Source: Coprothermobacter sp. (GTDB lineage: Bacteria > Coprothermobacterota > Coprothermobacteria > Coprothermobacterales > Coprothermobacteraceae). Taken from it: a DNA stretch of 6,470 nucleotides. Of this stretch, positions 1-5,783 are shown piece after piece. A program made the translations under genes and the position numbers. The stretch lies in contig DMVM01000087.1 in assembly GCA_003476705.1 (NCBI GenBank), positions 1 to 6,470 of the forward strand, written 5' to 3'. Below the pieces are notes generated by a model, which saw nothing but the letters and a program-made list of their open reading frames with translations, made no database searches and had not been told where the DNA came from. The stretch's first letter is position 1. Each line of letters begins with the position of its first letter.

Positions 1-2
1 TA

Positions 3-68
3 GACAAAATTGTTCATGTGGATGAGCTAATTGGTGAGCTGGTTAAGGAAGCAGAAGAGAACCTGTAG
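3..68 (+). CDS. C-terminal end of an unknown protein (partial)
   Basis: Only the last 21 codons and the TAG stop of a plus-strand gene lie in the window; the rest is off the left edge. The tail reads DKIVHVDELIGELVKEAEENL, acidic and probably helical, with no diagnostic motif. I do not recognise the family. The frame is chosen because it stays open from the left edge and its stop is followed within 10 bases by a hairpin. It converges on the ERF gene to its right. Confidence 0.5.
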   Translation, partial: DKIVHVDELIGELVKEAEENL

Positions 69-77
69 TAATAAATG

Positions 78-113
78 AGGAGGACCACACTTTTTACGGA
101 GCGGTCCTCCTTT
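78..113. terminator. Hairpin between convergent genes, likely bidirectional terminator
   Basis: A perfect 9 bp stem pairs AGGAGGACC (78-86) with GGTCCTCCT (103-111) around a 16-base loop. It lies between the stop of the plus-strand partial gene (68) and the stop of the minus-strand ERF gene (139), where a shared terminator is expected. The T-run is short on the plus strand (TTT at 111-113) and a little richer on the minus strand (CATTTATTA). It is therefore a modest intrinsic terminator. Confidence 0.55.
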
Positions 114-138
114 GAGTTGCGTGCTAAGAAAGTCTATT

Positions 139-819
139 CTACAAGCTTCGCTCTTGTTTCTTGCTACGTAGGTAGTTTATCAGTGCGTCAACTTGCTCGT
201 TATTCAGCTTGTCCAATGGAACATTGTATTTCTTTTCCACCATTGTTCTAATCTGTTCTTCGTTTAAGCCAACTTCTTTTGCAAGGGTAAGCACAAAAGA
301 AATTCTTTTGGGGTTTGCTGTGAGAAGTGCGTTAGATCCAGTTTGATGTTCTGGCATTGTACTCTCTGCATCATCATCTTCAGAGGTTGCTGCCATGTTG
401 AATAGCGACAAAAGAGCATACCTTCTTAGGTAAGATATAGTACTACCAATTGTTTGTACGGATACCTCATTCGTTGTCTCGTAAATAGGTTTTCTCTCTT
501 CATCAACACCCACTTGAACACGTGTTCTTTGAGGATTAGCTGTCACAGGTCCAAACTCTAACCAGCATCCATTGGTGTGAAACAGGTAGGTAACAATAGA
601 AATTTCTTGCGAGCTGTTGGATAAAACTTCTTGCGCCATTACCAAACCATTTTTTGTGAGTAAAGGGCGGAGTAGATCGACAATTTGGTCCAGTGGTGCG
701 TATTTAGATTTGAAATATGGGTTCTCGCTGGTCGCAATTGGATTTTTGACTTCATGCTGCACAGCGAGCAACGCTTTAATAAGCTCGCTTATACCTTCAG
801 GGTTACCATTTACTTTCAT
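139..819 (-). CDS. ERF-family single-strand DNA annealing protein
   Basis: 226 residues. ERF proteins (essential recombination function, as in phage P22) bind single-stranded DNA and anneal complementary strands, for example during circularisation or recombination of phage and integrative-element genomes. The family signatures are clear: NPYFKSKYAPL at 33-43, QTIGSTISYLRRYAL at 122-136 and the acidic SEDDDAE at 146-152. Residues 165-226 form a separate helical tail. The ATG is supported by GAGGAGGT at 827-834, seven bases upstream. The length is usual for the family and no lesion is visible. No exonuclease, SSB or other replication partner lies next to it, so it appears to be a lone survivor or edge gene of a prophage or integrative element. 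Transcription probably comes from the promoter at 1049-1076. Confidence 0.93.
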   Translation of the reverse strand: MKVNGNPEGISELIKALLAVQHEVKNPIATSENPYFKSKYAPLDQIVDLLRPLLTKNGLVMAQEVLSNSSQEISIVTYLFHTNGCWLEFGPVTANPQRTRVQVGVDEERKPIYETTNEVSVQTIGSTISYLRRYALLSLFNMAATSEDDDAESTMPEHQTGSNALLTANPKRISFVLTLAKEVGLNEEQIRTMVEKKYNVPLDKLNNEQVDALINYLRSKKQERSL

Positions 820-868
820 CTTATGTACCTCCTCAGTTGTCTATCTTCTTTCTTGAGTTTCTCTTTAC

Positions 869-885
869 ATATGTGGTCGACATAT
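869..885. promoter_or_regulatory. Palindrome upstream of the ERF gene (possible operator)
   Basis: ATATGT (869-874) and ACATAT (880-885) form a perfect 6 bp inverted repeat with a 5-base spacer, about 50 bases upstream of the ERF start and inside its presumed leader. The left arm is part of an 8 bp palindrome, ACATATGT (867-874). It could be an operator for a phage-type repressor. The arms are short and AT-rich, so chance is quite possible. Confidence 0.25.
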
Positions 886-1033
886 CGCGTACCTACGTAC
901 TTTAAAGAACTCAGTGCAAAGGGCTTCAGGGTTTGTGGACAGGAACCGTAAGCTTATTTAGGCTGGCGTATGTGAACTCTTGGAGAATTTGTTTTCTCTC
1001 ATATAGAGGATAAATATCACCGCAATTTCTTCT

Positions 1034-1234
1034 TTGCACCTAAACTATATTATAGCAAAGAATACTCTGAAAACAAAGAGAAATGCGGCAGCAATTACCT
1101 ACGCTTTAACAGAACCATTGGCTCTTTTTTCTTTAGTAAATTCGGACTCAATATTTACAGTTATTGCAGTTTTATATAGTGTGCTGATAGTTGCGCCATA
1201 TGAAATGTTTTTGGCATGGGAAGAGTTCTTTTAA
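1034..1234 (+). CDS. Possible small membrane protein or remnant (weak)
   Basis: A 66-residue plus-strand frame with one convincing hydrophobic segment (SIFTVIAVLYSVLIVAP, about residues 38-54) and an acidic end (AWEEFF). The only start is TTG at 1034 and no ribosome binding site precedes it; the frame is open back to 1007 with no better start. It overlaps a good minus-strand promoter. It could be the 3' remnant of a membrane protein gene, but it is equally compatible with chance. Confidence 0.2.
   Translation: MHLNYIIAKNTLKTKRNAAAITYALTEPLALFSLVNSDSIFTVIAVLYSVLIVAPYEMFLAWEEFF
1049..1076 (-). promoter_or_regulatory. Sigma-A-type promoter reading toward ERF
   Basis: On the minus strand, TTGTTT (1071-1076) and a perfect TATAAT (1049-1054) are separated by 16 bases. 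Transcription would start near 1042 and run into the ERF gene through a leader of about 220 bases. The -35 match is partial and the -10 match is exact. Confidence 0.5.
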
Positions 1235-1358
1235 CTTGAATCTATAGCAATCAGTCGTGTGCTTTAGTTTACTTTTGTGTAAGTGCTATCTGTGCAAGAG
1301 CAAATAAGAGTAAACCTGTAGCGCTGAAAATGAAGATAAAGGTTATTTTTGTCGAGGG

Positions 1359-1510
1359 GAAAATAATCTCCAGAAAGTGTTTTGTTAATACATCGCATAA
1401 CTTGCAATCTAATCTTTACAGCCTTTTCGTTGCAGCGCTTTGACGGGTTTTGTCCTTTGCTGGAATGCTCAGAGTTTTTCTCCCATCAGCAGTGCTACGC
1501 ACTCGACGTG
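1359..1510. repeat. Left copy of the ~150 bp rlmD-end direct repeat (att-like)
   Basis: This block matches 6165-6313 in the same orientation. By hand alignment, 1387-1510 is about 87 percent identical to 6190-6313 with a few small gaps; the match continues more loosely to GAAAATAATCT at 1359-1369. The identity stops abruptly just past CGCACTCGACGTG (1498-1510), the segment encoding HVECV on the minus strand. The copy includes the last 14 codons of an rlmD gene plus ~110 bases downstream of its stop. The sharp inner boundary within rlmD codons is what integration into the rlmD 3' end would leave. Confidence 0.85.
1469..1510 (-). pseudogene. Detached 3' end of rlmD/rumA
   Basis: On the minus strand these bases read HVECVALLMGEKL and stop (TGA at 1469-1471). 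They match the last 13 residues of the real rlmD at the right edge, HVECVALLMKEKL, with one substitution. Upstream of the core the frame stays open to 1576 but reads unrelated residues (RPQNLDINLEQSS immediately before HVEC). This is a displaced gene tail, not a functional gene. Confidence 0.85.
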
Positions 1511-1729
1511 GCTCGATTGTTCCAGATTGATGTCAAGATTTTGCGGTCGTTCGCGGGAATTTATCAAAGGGTGTTTTTACTCTCAAAAATGCCACTTTTT
1601 AAGCTCGTTCGTATGCGGAAACAGGTCAAAGAGCCTGCTCTTACTTATTACATGGAAATGCACAGATTTTCCGTCTGCTCAAAACTTCTCTCTGAGGGAA
1701 CAAGTCCGAAAAGCCATAGTCTCAACCTA
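1511..1729. other. Island end between att-like core and restriction gene
   Basis: 219 bases separate the shared core (1498-1510) from the end of the DUF4268 frame (1730). I find no protein gene. The minus-strand frame 1511-1576 is open into the rlmD tail. The AAGAGC and GCTCTT half-sites near 1630-1645 are too close together to form a stable hairpin. This is where the terminal, recombinase-binding part of an element would lie, but I cannot show a binding site. Confidence 0.4.
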
Positions 1730-2182
1730 TCATCCACCTAAAGCTATATACGGTACGATCACATCATAGAATTTCTTTGACCAATCAGCATGAAATTTCG
1801 CCATCTGAGGCCAGTCTTCTTCATTTTCAATGCTCACGTTATCAATCTGTATAAATACCTTTGACGAGTTAATATCGTCTCCACGGTTCCACTGAAGCTC
1901 AGTTCCGAGTTTTGTTTCAATCTCATCCTTATGCTGATACAGTGCATCGAAAGCAGCCTTATTCTCTGATTTCTCAGCTCTACCAAACACCACTTCAGTA
2001 CGAGCAGAATCAAAATTTGCAACACAGCAGAGGTAAAAACCGCCTATTCCAAAGAAGCCATTTATCCAATTGTCTGTGCTCGCATTAACATTACTGAATG
2101 AGCCGGGATTACCATGCGCCTCATGTATTTGTACTAAGGCATATGTCCAGTACCGTTTTCTGATTTCAAACCGAGTCCCTGA
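1730..2182 (-). pseudogene. Second DUF4268 domain cut off by an in-frame TAA
   Basis: The minus-strand frame directly after the TAA at 2183-2185 is the same frame as the restriction gene and stays open for 150 codons to a TGA at 1730-1732. It encodes a well-conserved DUF4268-type domain: RKRYWTYALVQIHEAHG, then NASTDNWINGFFGIGGF, FDSARTEVVFGRAEKSENK, a helix HKDEIETKLGTELQW, and DWPQMAKFHADWSKKFYDV. No ATG and no ribosome binding site precede it; the first usable codons are GTG GTG at 1988-1993, in the middle of the domain. It is therefore best read as the C-terminal end of a ~1009-codon gene interrupted by one stop. Translation by readthrough or reinitiation is possible but not indicated. 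Confidence 0.8.
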
Positions 2183-4759
2183 TTACTCTCCGCTTAAACT
2201 GAGATGCTCTCCTGCCATAGAAAGTGCTAATGTGATTCTGTCAAAGTGATCGATGATCCAATCAAATATCTTCGGCTGCTCTACAGGATTGAAGTCATCT
2301 GCCTCTTCTTCGACAACAATTGACCTTGTCGTTCCTGTAGGGTTCGAATATTCCCAATTCAAACTCTCGCCAAATGCAGCTTCAATCTGGTCTTTTAATT
2401 CTTTTAAGCGGTTATAGGTATCCACATTATAGGTATAGATGCCCATCTTAATCCGCTTGCCATAGGGAATAGAAAAGAACAGGTGGTATCCATTCGCGCC
2501 GATATGAACATCATAATATGTGCGTCCGGAAGCTTTCTGTTTTGCTATATCAGCTGATCTGCCATGCTCATCCGCGTACTTTACAAATGCCGTCCAGAAC
2601 TGAAATTTCTGATCATATAAGGTGTCTTCCGCGCTATCCTCGTTTTCAGGCGTGACCGCAGATACTTCCTCCAGCTCCTCCGGGATTTCGCGCCCGTCCT
2701 TGACAAAGGAAATGCCGATCAGCTTTTCCAACTGTTCCTCGCTGAATTGCAGGTTCCATCGTTCCTGCATGAAAGCAAGGAGTTTTTCTGTTCTGCTGTA
2801 TATCTCAAAAGCAGTCCAATCCTGCAGCTTGGACACTTCTATCTCCGAGTGAGAGCCGTTTTCATACCCGCGACGCCCCGTGGTCTTAGAATGCTTCTTA
2901 TCTTCAAAGCTGTCATTCTGCAAGGCCGAGTTTACACTCTGCGACAACGGTAGAAGATTTCCAAGCGCTCCTGAAAGCATCTTGATCTCAGAGTCGTTAA
3001 ACTGTCGGAACATATTACGCCAATAGTAATTTGTCGGTGTCTGCGGAAGAATATGTTCAATAGAAACTTTGTCCTTCTCCGACTTCGTAAACATCGACCA
3101 CGTGCAAAAACGATCTATGTTGTTTTTCTCAGCAAGTTTAGCTTCATACTCATAGAAGAAGTATCTCAGGCTATTCCAATCATAATATCCGTTTCCTTTA
3201 GAGAAGTATTTCTCGATTCTGGTAACGAAATTCTGCGTGGCAAAATCCATATCGTTCGTAGTTCTGTCATAAATTTCCTTGCAGAGCTCATCAACATCTT
3301 TCTCTTTCATATACACCTGACGCGCAGCACGATAATAATCACTGCTGCCGTAGGACGCATTGAAATTACCTAAGCGGAATGCTACAAAGATGAAGCGCTC
3401 TATGGCTTCAAAGATTTTTACTCTGCTGTTCGTAGAAATATCCCTTCGACTGATGATCGCAGTGACCAGCGGTCTGAAATACCCAATCCCTATGCGATTG
3501 AGTCTATCCACACGCTTTTGCTCTTCCCGTGTTAGATTCGTGCTTTCAAACGGGAAATAAGTATCATACCAGTATTTAGCCATGTCCTTCAGACTATTAA
3601 CGTAGTCCTCGATCTCCTTGGGCTGAAGTTTAGAGACTTCTATCGTCTCTGGCTCTTCCGTTTCTATCGAATCAGCGTCCTCGACATCAGCAACATCATC
3701 AATTATGACTGCCTCGGCCTCAGTCTCCACCAGAAACGGCCTCTTTTCAAATATTCCCTTTGGTGAGAACTTGCTTAATAAAAACTTGATATAGTCATCG
3801 CCGTGCTCACGTGAATATCTGAAATAGATAATCCAGTGTGCACGCAGAAAATCATCATCAGAAAGAGGCACGCTCTTATTTCTTCCCAACTGATAATAAA
3901 CCTCTTTCCAAGCATCATTTATTTTCTTGCGAAGGGCAGATTTGTCCTTCTCATCAAATACATCATCGTCATAAAGCGTCGTTAGATAGATCAGCCTATT
4001 CTTCAATAATTCGAGATTAGTAAGTTTCTTACCTCTGTTATTCATGGTTTCAAAAGCCACAAATACATTGTAATAATCATCAATCTCATACAGGTTGAAC
4101 ATCAATCTCTGAGTAAGCTTTTTATACAAAGTATTTATAGCATCAAGGCCGTCTGCGCCGGATTCCTCATACAGCTTCCTGATATTCTCAGCAAAAAAGT
4201 TTTTCGCAAACTTCAGGTTTTTCGTATAGTACGTTTCATTTACCGTGCCAGAATATGGTTCCTCAAAGACCTTATACCTCATATATTCTGCGCTGGGATT
4301 ATCGGCTTCATAGCCGAAAAGATATGTCGTAACCACACCATTCGGCGGTCTTTTTCTGCATATATATTTCGAAACAATCTCCTCGACAGTCTCATAGCCA
4401 AGCGTTATCTCCTTATCTGACTTATTCCTGTTTTCGTCCAAGCCACGCAGAAATTTCACGATTTCATTCAAGAGAATAACAAACGTGGTTATGCGCTGCT
4501 GCCCGTCAACTATATGGCAAGGCTTGTAACCGTTCTCAACAAGCCAAAGATCCTCACCCCAGCTTACTGTCTCCTGGCTATTCAAAGGTTTAAGTGACAG
4601 GAGTCCCGTATAGTGGAAGCGATCAGGCTGCAAATTTACAAGGTCATCCCAGAAGTCGACCAGTTGCTGTTGCAGCCAAGCATAACCTCGCTGATAGTCC
4701 GGTATACGGAATAGTCTATTCTGAAAAAGCAGCGATAATGGCTGCAGCTCGTTTGCCAT
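2183..4759 (-). CDS. GmrSD-like DUF262-DUF1524-DUF4268 restriction protein, missing its last domain
   Basis: 858 residues. The N-terminal DUF262 (GmrS/ParB-like) domain shows IPDYQRGYAW at 19-28, the nucleotide-binding hallmark HIVDGQQRITT at 82-92 and FETMNNRGKKL at 236-246. A strongly acidic linker covers about 344-373. A DUF1524 (GmrD-type, His-Me/HNH-like nuclease) domain follows, with SIEHILPQT at 566-574 and GNLLPLSQSVNSAL at 600-613. A first DUF4268 domain spans about 715-845 (FQFWTAFVKYADEHG, KDQIEAAFGESLNW). Family members are NTP-dependent nucleases that attack modified or foreign DNA (type IV GmrSD, SspE and BrxU relatives); the target here is unknown. The ATG has AAGGAGGA at 4766-4773, and a palindrome and tandem repeat lie just upstream. 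The TAA at 2183-2185 removes a second DUF4268 domain that remains in frame. All N-terminal motifs look intact, so nuclease activity may persist with altered target recognition. Confidence 0.88.
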   Translation of the reverse strand: MANELQPLSLLFQNRLFRIPDYQRGYAWLQQQLVDFWDDLVNLQPDRFHYTGLLSLKPLNSQETVSWGEDLWLVENGYKPCHIVDGQQRITTFVILLNEIVKFLRGLDENRNKSDKEITLGYETVEEIVSKYICRKRPPNGVVTTYLFGYEADNPSAEYMRYKVFEEPYSGTVNETYYTKNLKFAKNFFAENIRKLYEESGADGLDAINTLYKKLTQRLMFNLYEIDDYYNVFVAFETMNNRGKKLTNLELLKNRLIYLTTLYDDDVFDEKDKSALRKKINDAWKEVYYQLGRNKSVPLSDDDFLRAHWIIYFRYSREHGDDYIKFLLSKFSPKGIFEKRPFLVETEAEAVIIDDVADVEDADSIETEEPETIEVSKLQPKEIEDYVNSLKDMAKYWYDTYFPFESTNLTREEQKRVDRLNRIGIGYFRPLVTAIISRRDISTNSRVKIFEAIERFIFVAFRLGNFNASYGSSDYYRAARQVYMKEKDVDELCKEIYDRTTNDMDFATQNFVTRIEKYFSKGNGYYDWNSLRYFFYEYEAKLAEKNNIDRFCTWSMFTKSEKDKVSIEHILPQTPTNYYWRNMFRQFNDSEIKMLSGALGNLLPLSQSVNSALQNDSFEDKKHSKTTGRRGYENGSHSEIEVSKLQDWTAFEIYSRTEKLLAFMQERWNLQFSEEQLEKLIGISFVKDGREIPEELEEVSAVTPENEDSAEDTLYDQKFQFWTAFVKYADEHGRSADIAKQKASGRTYYDVHIGANGYHLFFSIPYGKRIKMGIYTYNVDTYNRLKELKDQIEAAFGESLNWEYSNPTGTTRSIVVEEEADDFNPVEQPKIFDWIIDHFDRITLALSMAGEHLSLSGE

Positions 4760-4765
4760 TGCAAA

Positions 4766-4773
4766 TCCTCCTT
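4766..4773 (-). promoter_or_regulatory. Ribosome binding site of the restriction gene
   Basis: AAGGAGGA on the minus strand, six bases from the ATG at 4757-4759. It fixes the start of the DUF262 gene. Its 5' base overlaps the end of the TGTGA-N6-TCACA palindrome, so a protein bound there would probably affect ribosome access or transcript elongation. Confidence 0.75.
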
Positions 4774-4788
4774 GTGATTTCTATCACA
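4773..4788. promoter_or_regulatory. Perfect TGTGA-N6-TCACA palindrome, operator candidate
   Basis: TGTGAT (4773-4778) and ATCACA (4783-4788) form an uninterrupted 6 bp inverted repeat around TTCT. It exactly fits the consensus TGTGA-N6-TCACA recognised by CRP/FNR-family regulators. It abuts the ribosome binding site of the restriction gene and overlaps the 14 bp tandem repeat, a position that suits repression better than activation. The regulator is not in the window. Confidence 0.45.
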
Positions 4789-4813
4789 TTAGAAATTCTA
4801 CATTAGAAATTCT
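4786..4813. repeat. 14 bp perfect tandem repeat, two copies
   Basis: ACATTAGAAATTCT occurs twice head to tail (4786-4799 and 4800-4813), filling most of the gap between the upstream frame's stop (4816-4818) and the restriction gene. Each copy contains the near-palindrome AGAA-A-TTCT. It may be a pair of operator half-sites or the product of replication slippage. Confidence 0.8.
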
Positions 4814-4815
4814 TA

Positions 4816-5250
4816 TTAATTCTTGCGGAGGACGACGATATGCTCCATTGTGATAGTAGATCCAGTAACTCCGCTAACATTGGTTGGTGAATTCTGTGAC
4901 GGCATCACCTTGTTAGGGATATTGCGATCAACAATAAATATCGGCGTAAGCCCGTATTGAGGTGCCAATTCAGTTATAATTACGTCGGTTTTGAGGAGTT
5001 CGTTTTTAACTGTTCTGTTTCCCACCACCCAAAACTGATAACCTCCGGATCGAGTCTTATCTGCAACACTTTTTAACGCTGCATCGAGGTCGGCATAAAA
5101 GCTATAAACATCCTCGGCGCGTTCAGCATCTATATCTTTTATTCGTTCCAGCGATTCGCGTAAGACTTCTTTTCCCATCAATTCTCTGGCGCTCTCGTTA
5201 TTAACCATTACAGTTAATTCCAGGCGTGTTATGTTGTTACTTTTGCCCAA
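4816..5250 (-). pseudogene. Chimeric frame: GNAT tail joined to a DNA methyltransferase C-terminus
   Basis: 144 codons opening with TTG and lacking a ribosome binding site. Residues 4-24 (SNNITRLELTVMVNNESAREL) are the usual continuation of a GNAT acetyltransferase, the part lost from the frame at 5229-5573 by frameshift. From about residue 25 (near 5178) the sequence changes to something resembling the C-terminal part of a class I DNA methyltransferase: KDIDAERAEDVYSFYADL, GGYQFWVVGNRTVK at 69-82, FIVDRNIPNKVMP, SQNSPTNVSG and EHIVVLRKN. The SAM-binding and catalytic motifs expected upstream are absent. It ends 57 bases before the restriction gene, the place a cognate methyltransferase would occupy. 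I am fairly sure of the chimera and less sure of the exact methyltransferase family. Confidence 0.65.
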
Positions 5251-5573
5251 CTGATTAATTCTTGAAACAGTTTTGTTCCGATACCTTTACCTTGGTAATC
5301 CTTTAATACGCCTACCATTACGTAAGCGCTGTGCTTTATCCTTTTAGCAAATCCTCTTTCAGCAGATAAAAAACCAACTATTCTTCCATTGTCCTGTGCC
5401 ACTAATAAAAGCGAATTGGAAGTAGTGGTATTTAAAATATTTGACTTCATTTCATCTACGGATGTTTTCCTTTCCCCAGGTTCATACATCATATTCTTTG
5501 TTTCAGAGTCCAATTGCTTTAGCATAGATAAGAATGCTTCAGTGTCTTCAGCTTCAATTCTTCTTATGATCAT
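5229..5573 (-). pseudogene. GNAT-family N-acetyltransferase, frameshifted and truncated
   Basis: 114 codons from the ATG at 5571-5573. GNAT enzymes transfer an acetyl group from acetyl-CoA to small molecules or proteins. Residues 54-69 (SLLLVAQDNGRIVGFL) form the central strands. VMVGVLKDYQGKGIGTKLF at 85-103 is the acetyl-CoA-binding motif A with the Q-x-x-G-x-G signature at 94-99. After ELISWAK the frame ends VTT-stop at 5229, but the next frame continues with NNITRLELTVMVNNESAR, the normal GNAT sequence, from about 5240. One missing A in the AAAA run (near 5240-5243) explains this. The true C-terminal strand is also lost, because the sequence changes to methyltransferase near 5178. The upstream ribosome binding site is poor (AAAAGAAT). 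Confidence 0.8.
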
Positions 5574-5783
5574 ATTCTTTTGCTACACGCTGTTCAGGTG
5601 ACTAACGTTGTTTTTGTCCACAGGAAAGCCAATTAAGATACACACTATTCCAATTTAGGCTGGAACATATACGTAATCTGGAATTTTGTAAACAAGTCTG
5701 TCAGTGCTCGTCAACAGCGCGTACAATTACCACACCAACTTTTATGAAGGAACTCTTTTATTTCAATTCCATATTCACAAAGT
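5574..5783. other. Spacer between VOC and GNAT genes with a weak minus-strand promoter
   Basis: 210 bases without a credible gene. On the minus strand TTGTTT (5690-5695) and TATATG (5666-5671) are 18 bases apart and could drive the GNAT and restriction frames. A diverged copy of a motif also found near 940-990, containing CCAGCCTAAAT, lies at about 5620-5695. A 29-codon frame at 5711-5800 ending WCGNCTRC has no start codon. Confidence 0.35.

Larger units (their letters stand above)
820..1358. other. Region without a secure gene upstream of ERF
   Basis: This stretch holds the ERF ribosome binding site (827-834), a palindrome (869-885), a minus-strand promoter (1049-1076) and no gene I can defend. 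A plus-strand frame at 1034-1234 begins with TTG without a ribosome binding site. A minus-strand frame ending with TAA at 1269-1271 has a hydrophobic end (FSATGLLLFALAQIALTQK) but no start codon, because it opens inside the repeat at about 1411. Another minus-strand frame, 926-1039, could start at a GTG only three bases into the predicted transcript. All three may be gene remnants or chance open frames. Confidence 0.5.

Noticed and set aside
165..899. 10 bp inverted repeat TACGTAGGTA (165-174) and TACCTACGTA (890-899) around the ERF gene
   Set aside because: One arm is inside the ERF coding sequence, the arms are short and no target-site duplication or transposase is seen. Probably chance.
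926..1039. Minus-strand leader peptide of 37 codons starting at GTG
   Set aside because: It would start about three bases after the predicted transcription start without a ribosome binding site, and its sequence has no attenuator-like run of one amino acid.
1382..1769. Two long overlapping plus-strand open frames of 119 and 109 codons
   Set aside because: They lie antisense to the rlmD tail and island end, lack ribosome binding sites and have no recognisable motifs. Open length alone is not evidence here.
1730..1993. Independent 87-residue protein starting at GTG 1991-1993
   Set aside because: The start lies in the middle of a DUF4268 domain without a ribosome binding site, and the same frame is open upstream to the TAA at 2183. 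It is a fragment of the larger gene.
4786..4813. CRISPR-like repeat
   Set aside because: Two adjacent 14-mers without spacers are a tandem repeat, not an array; no cas genes are present.
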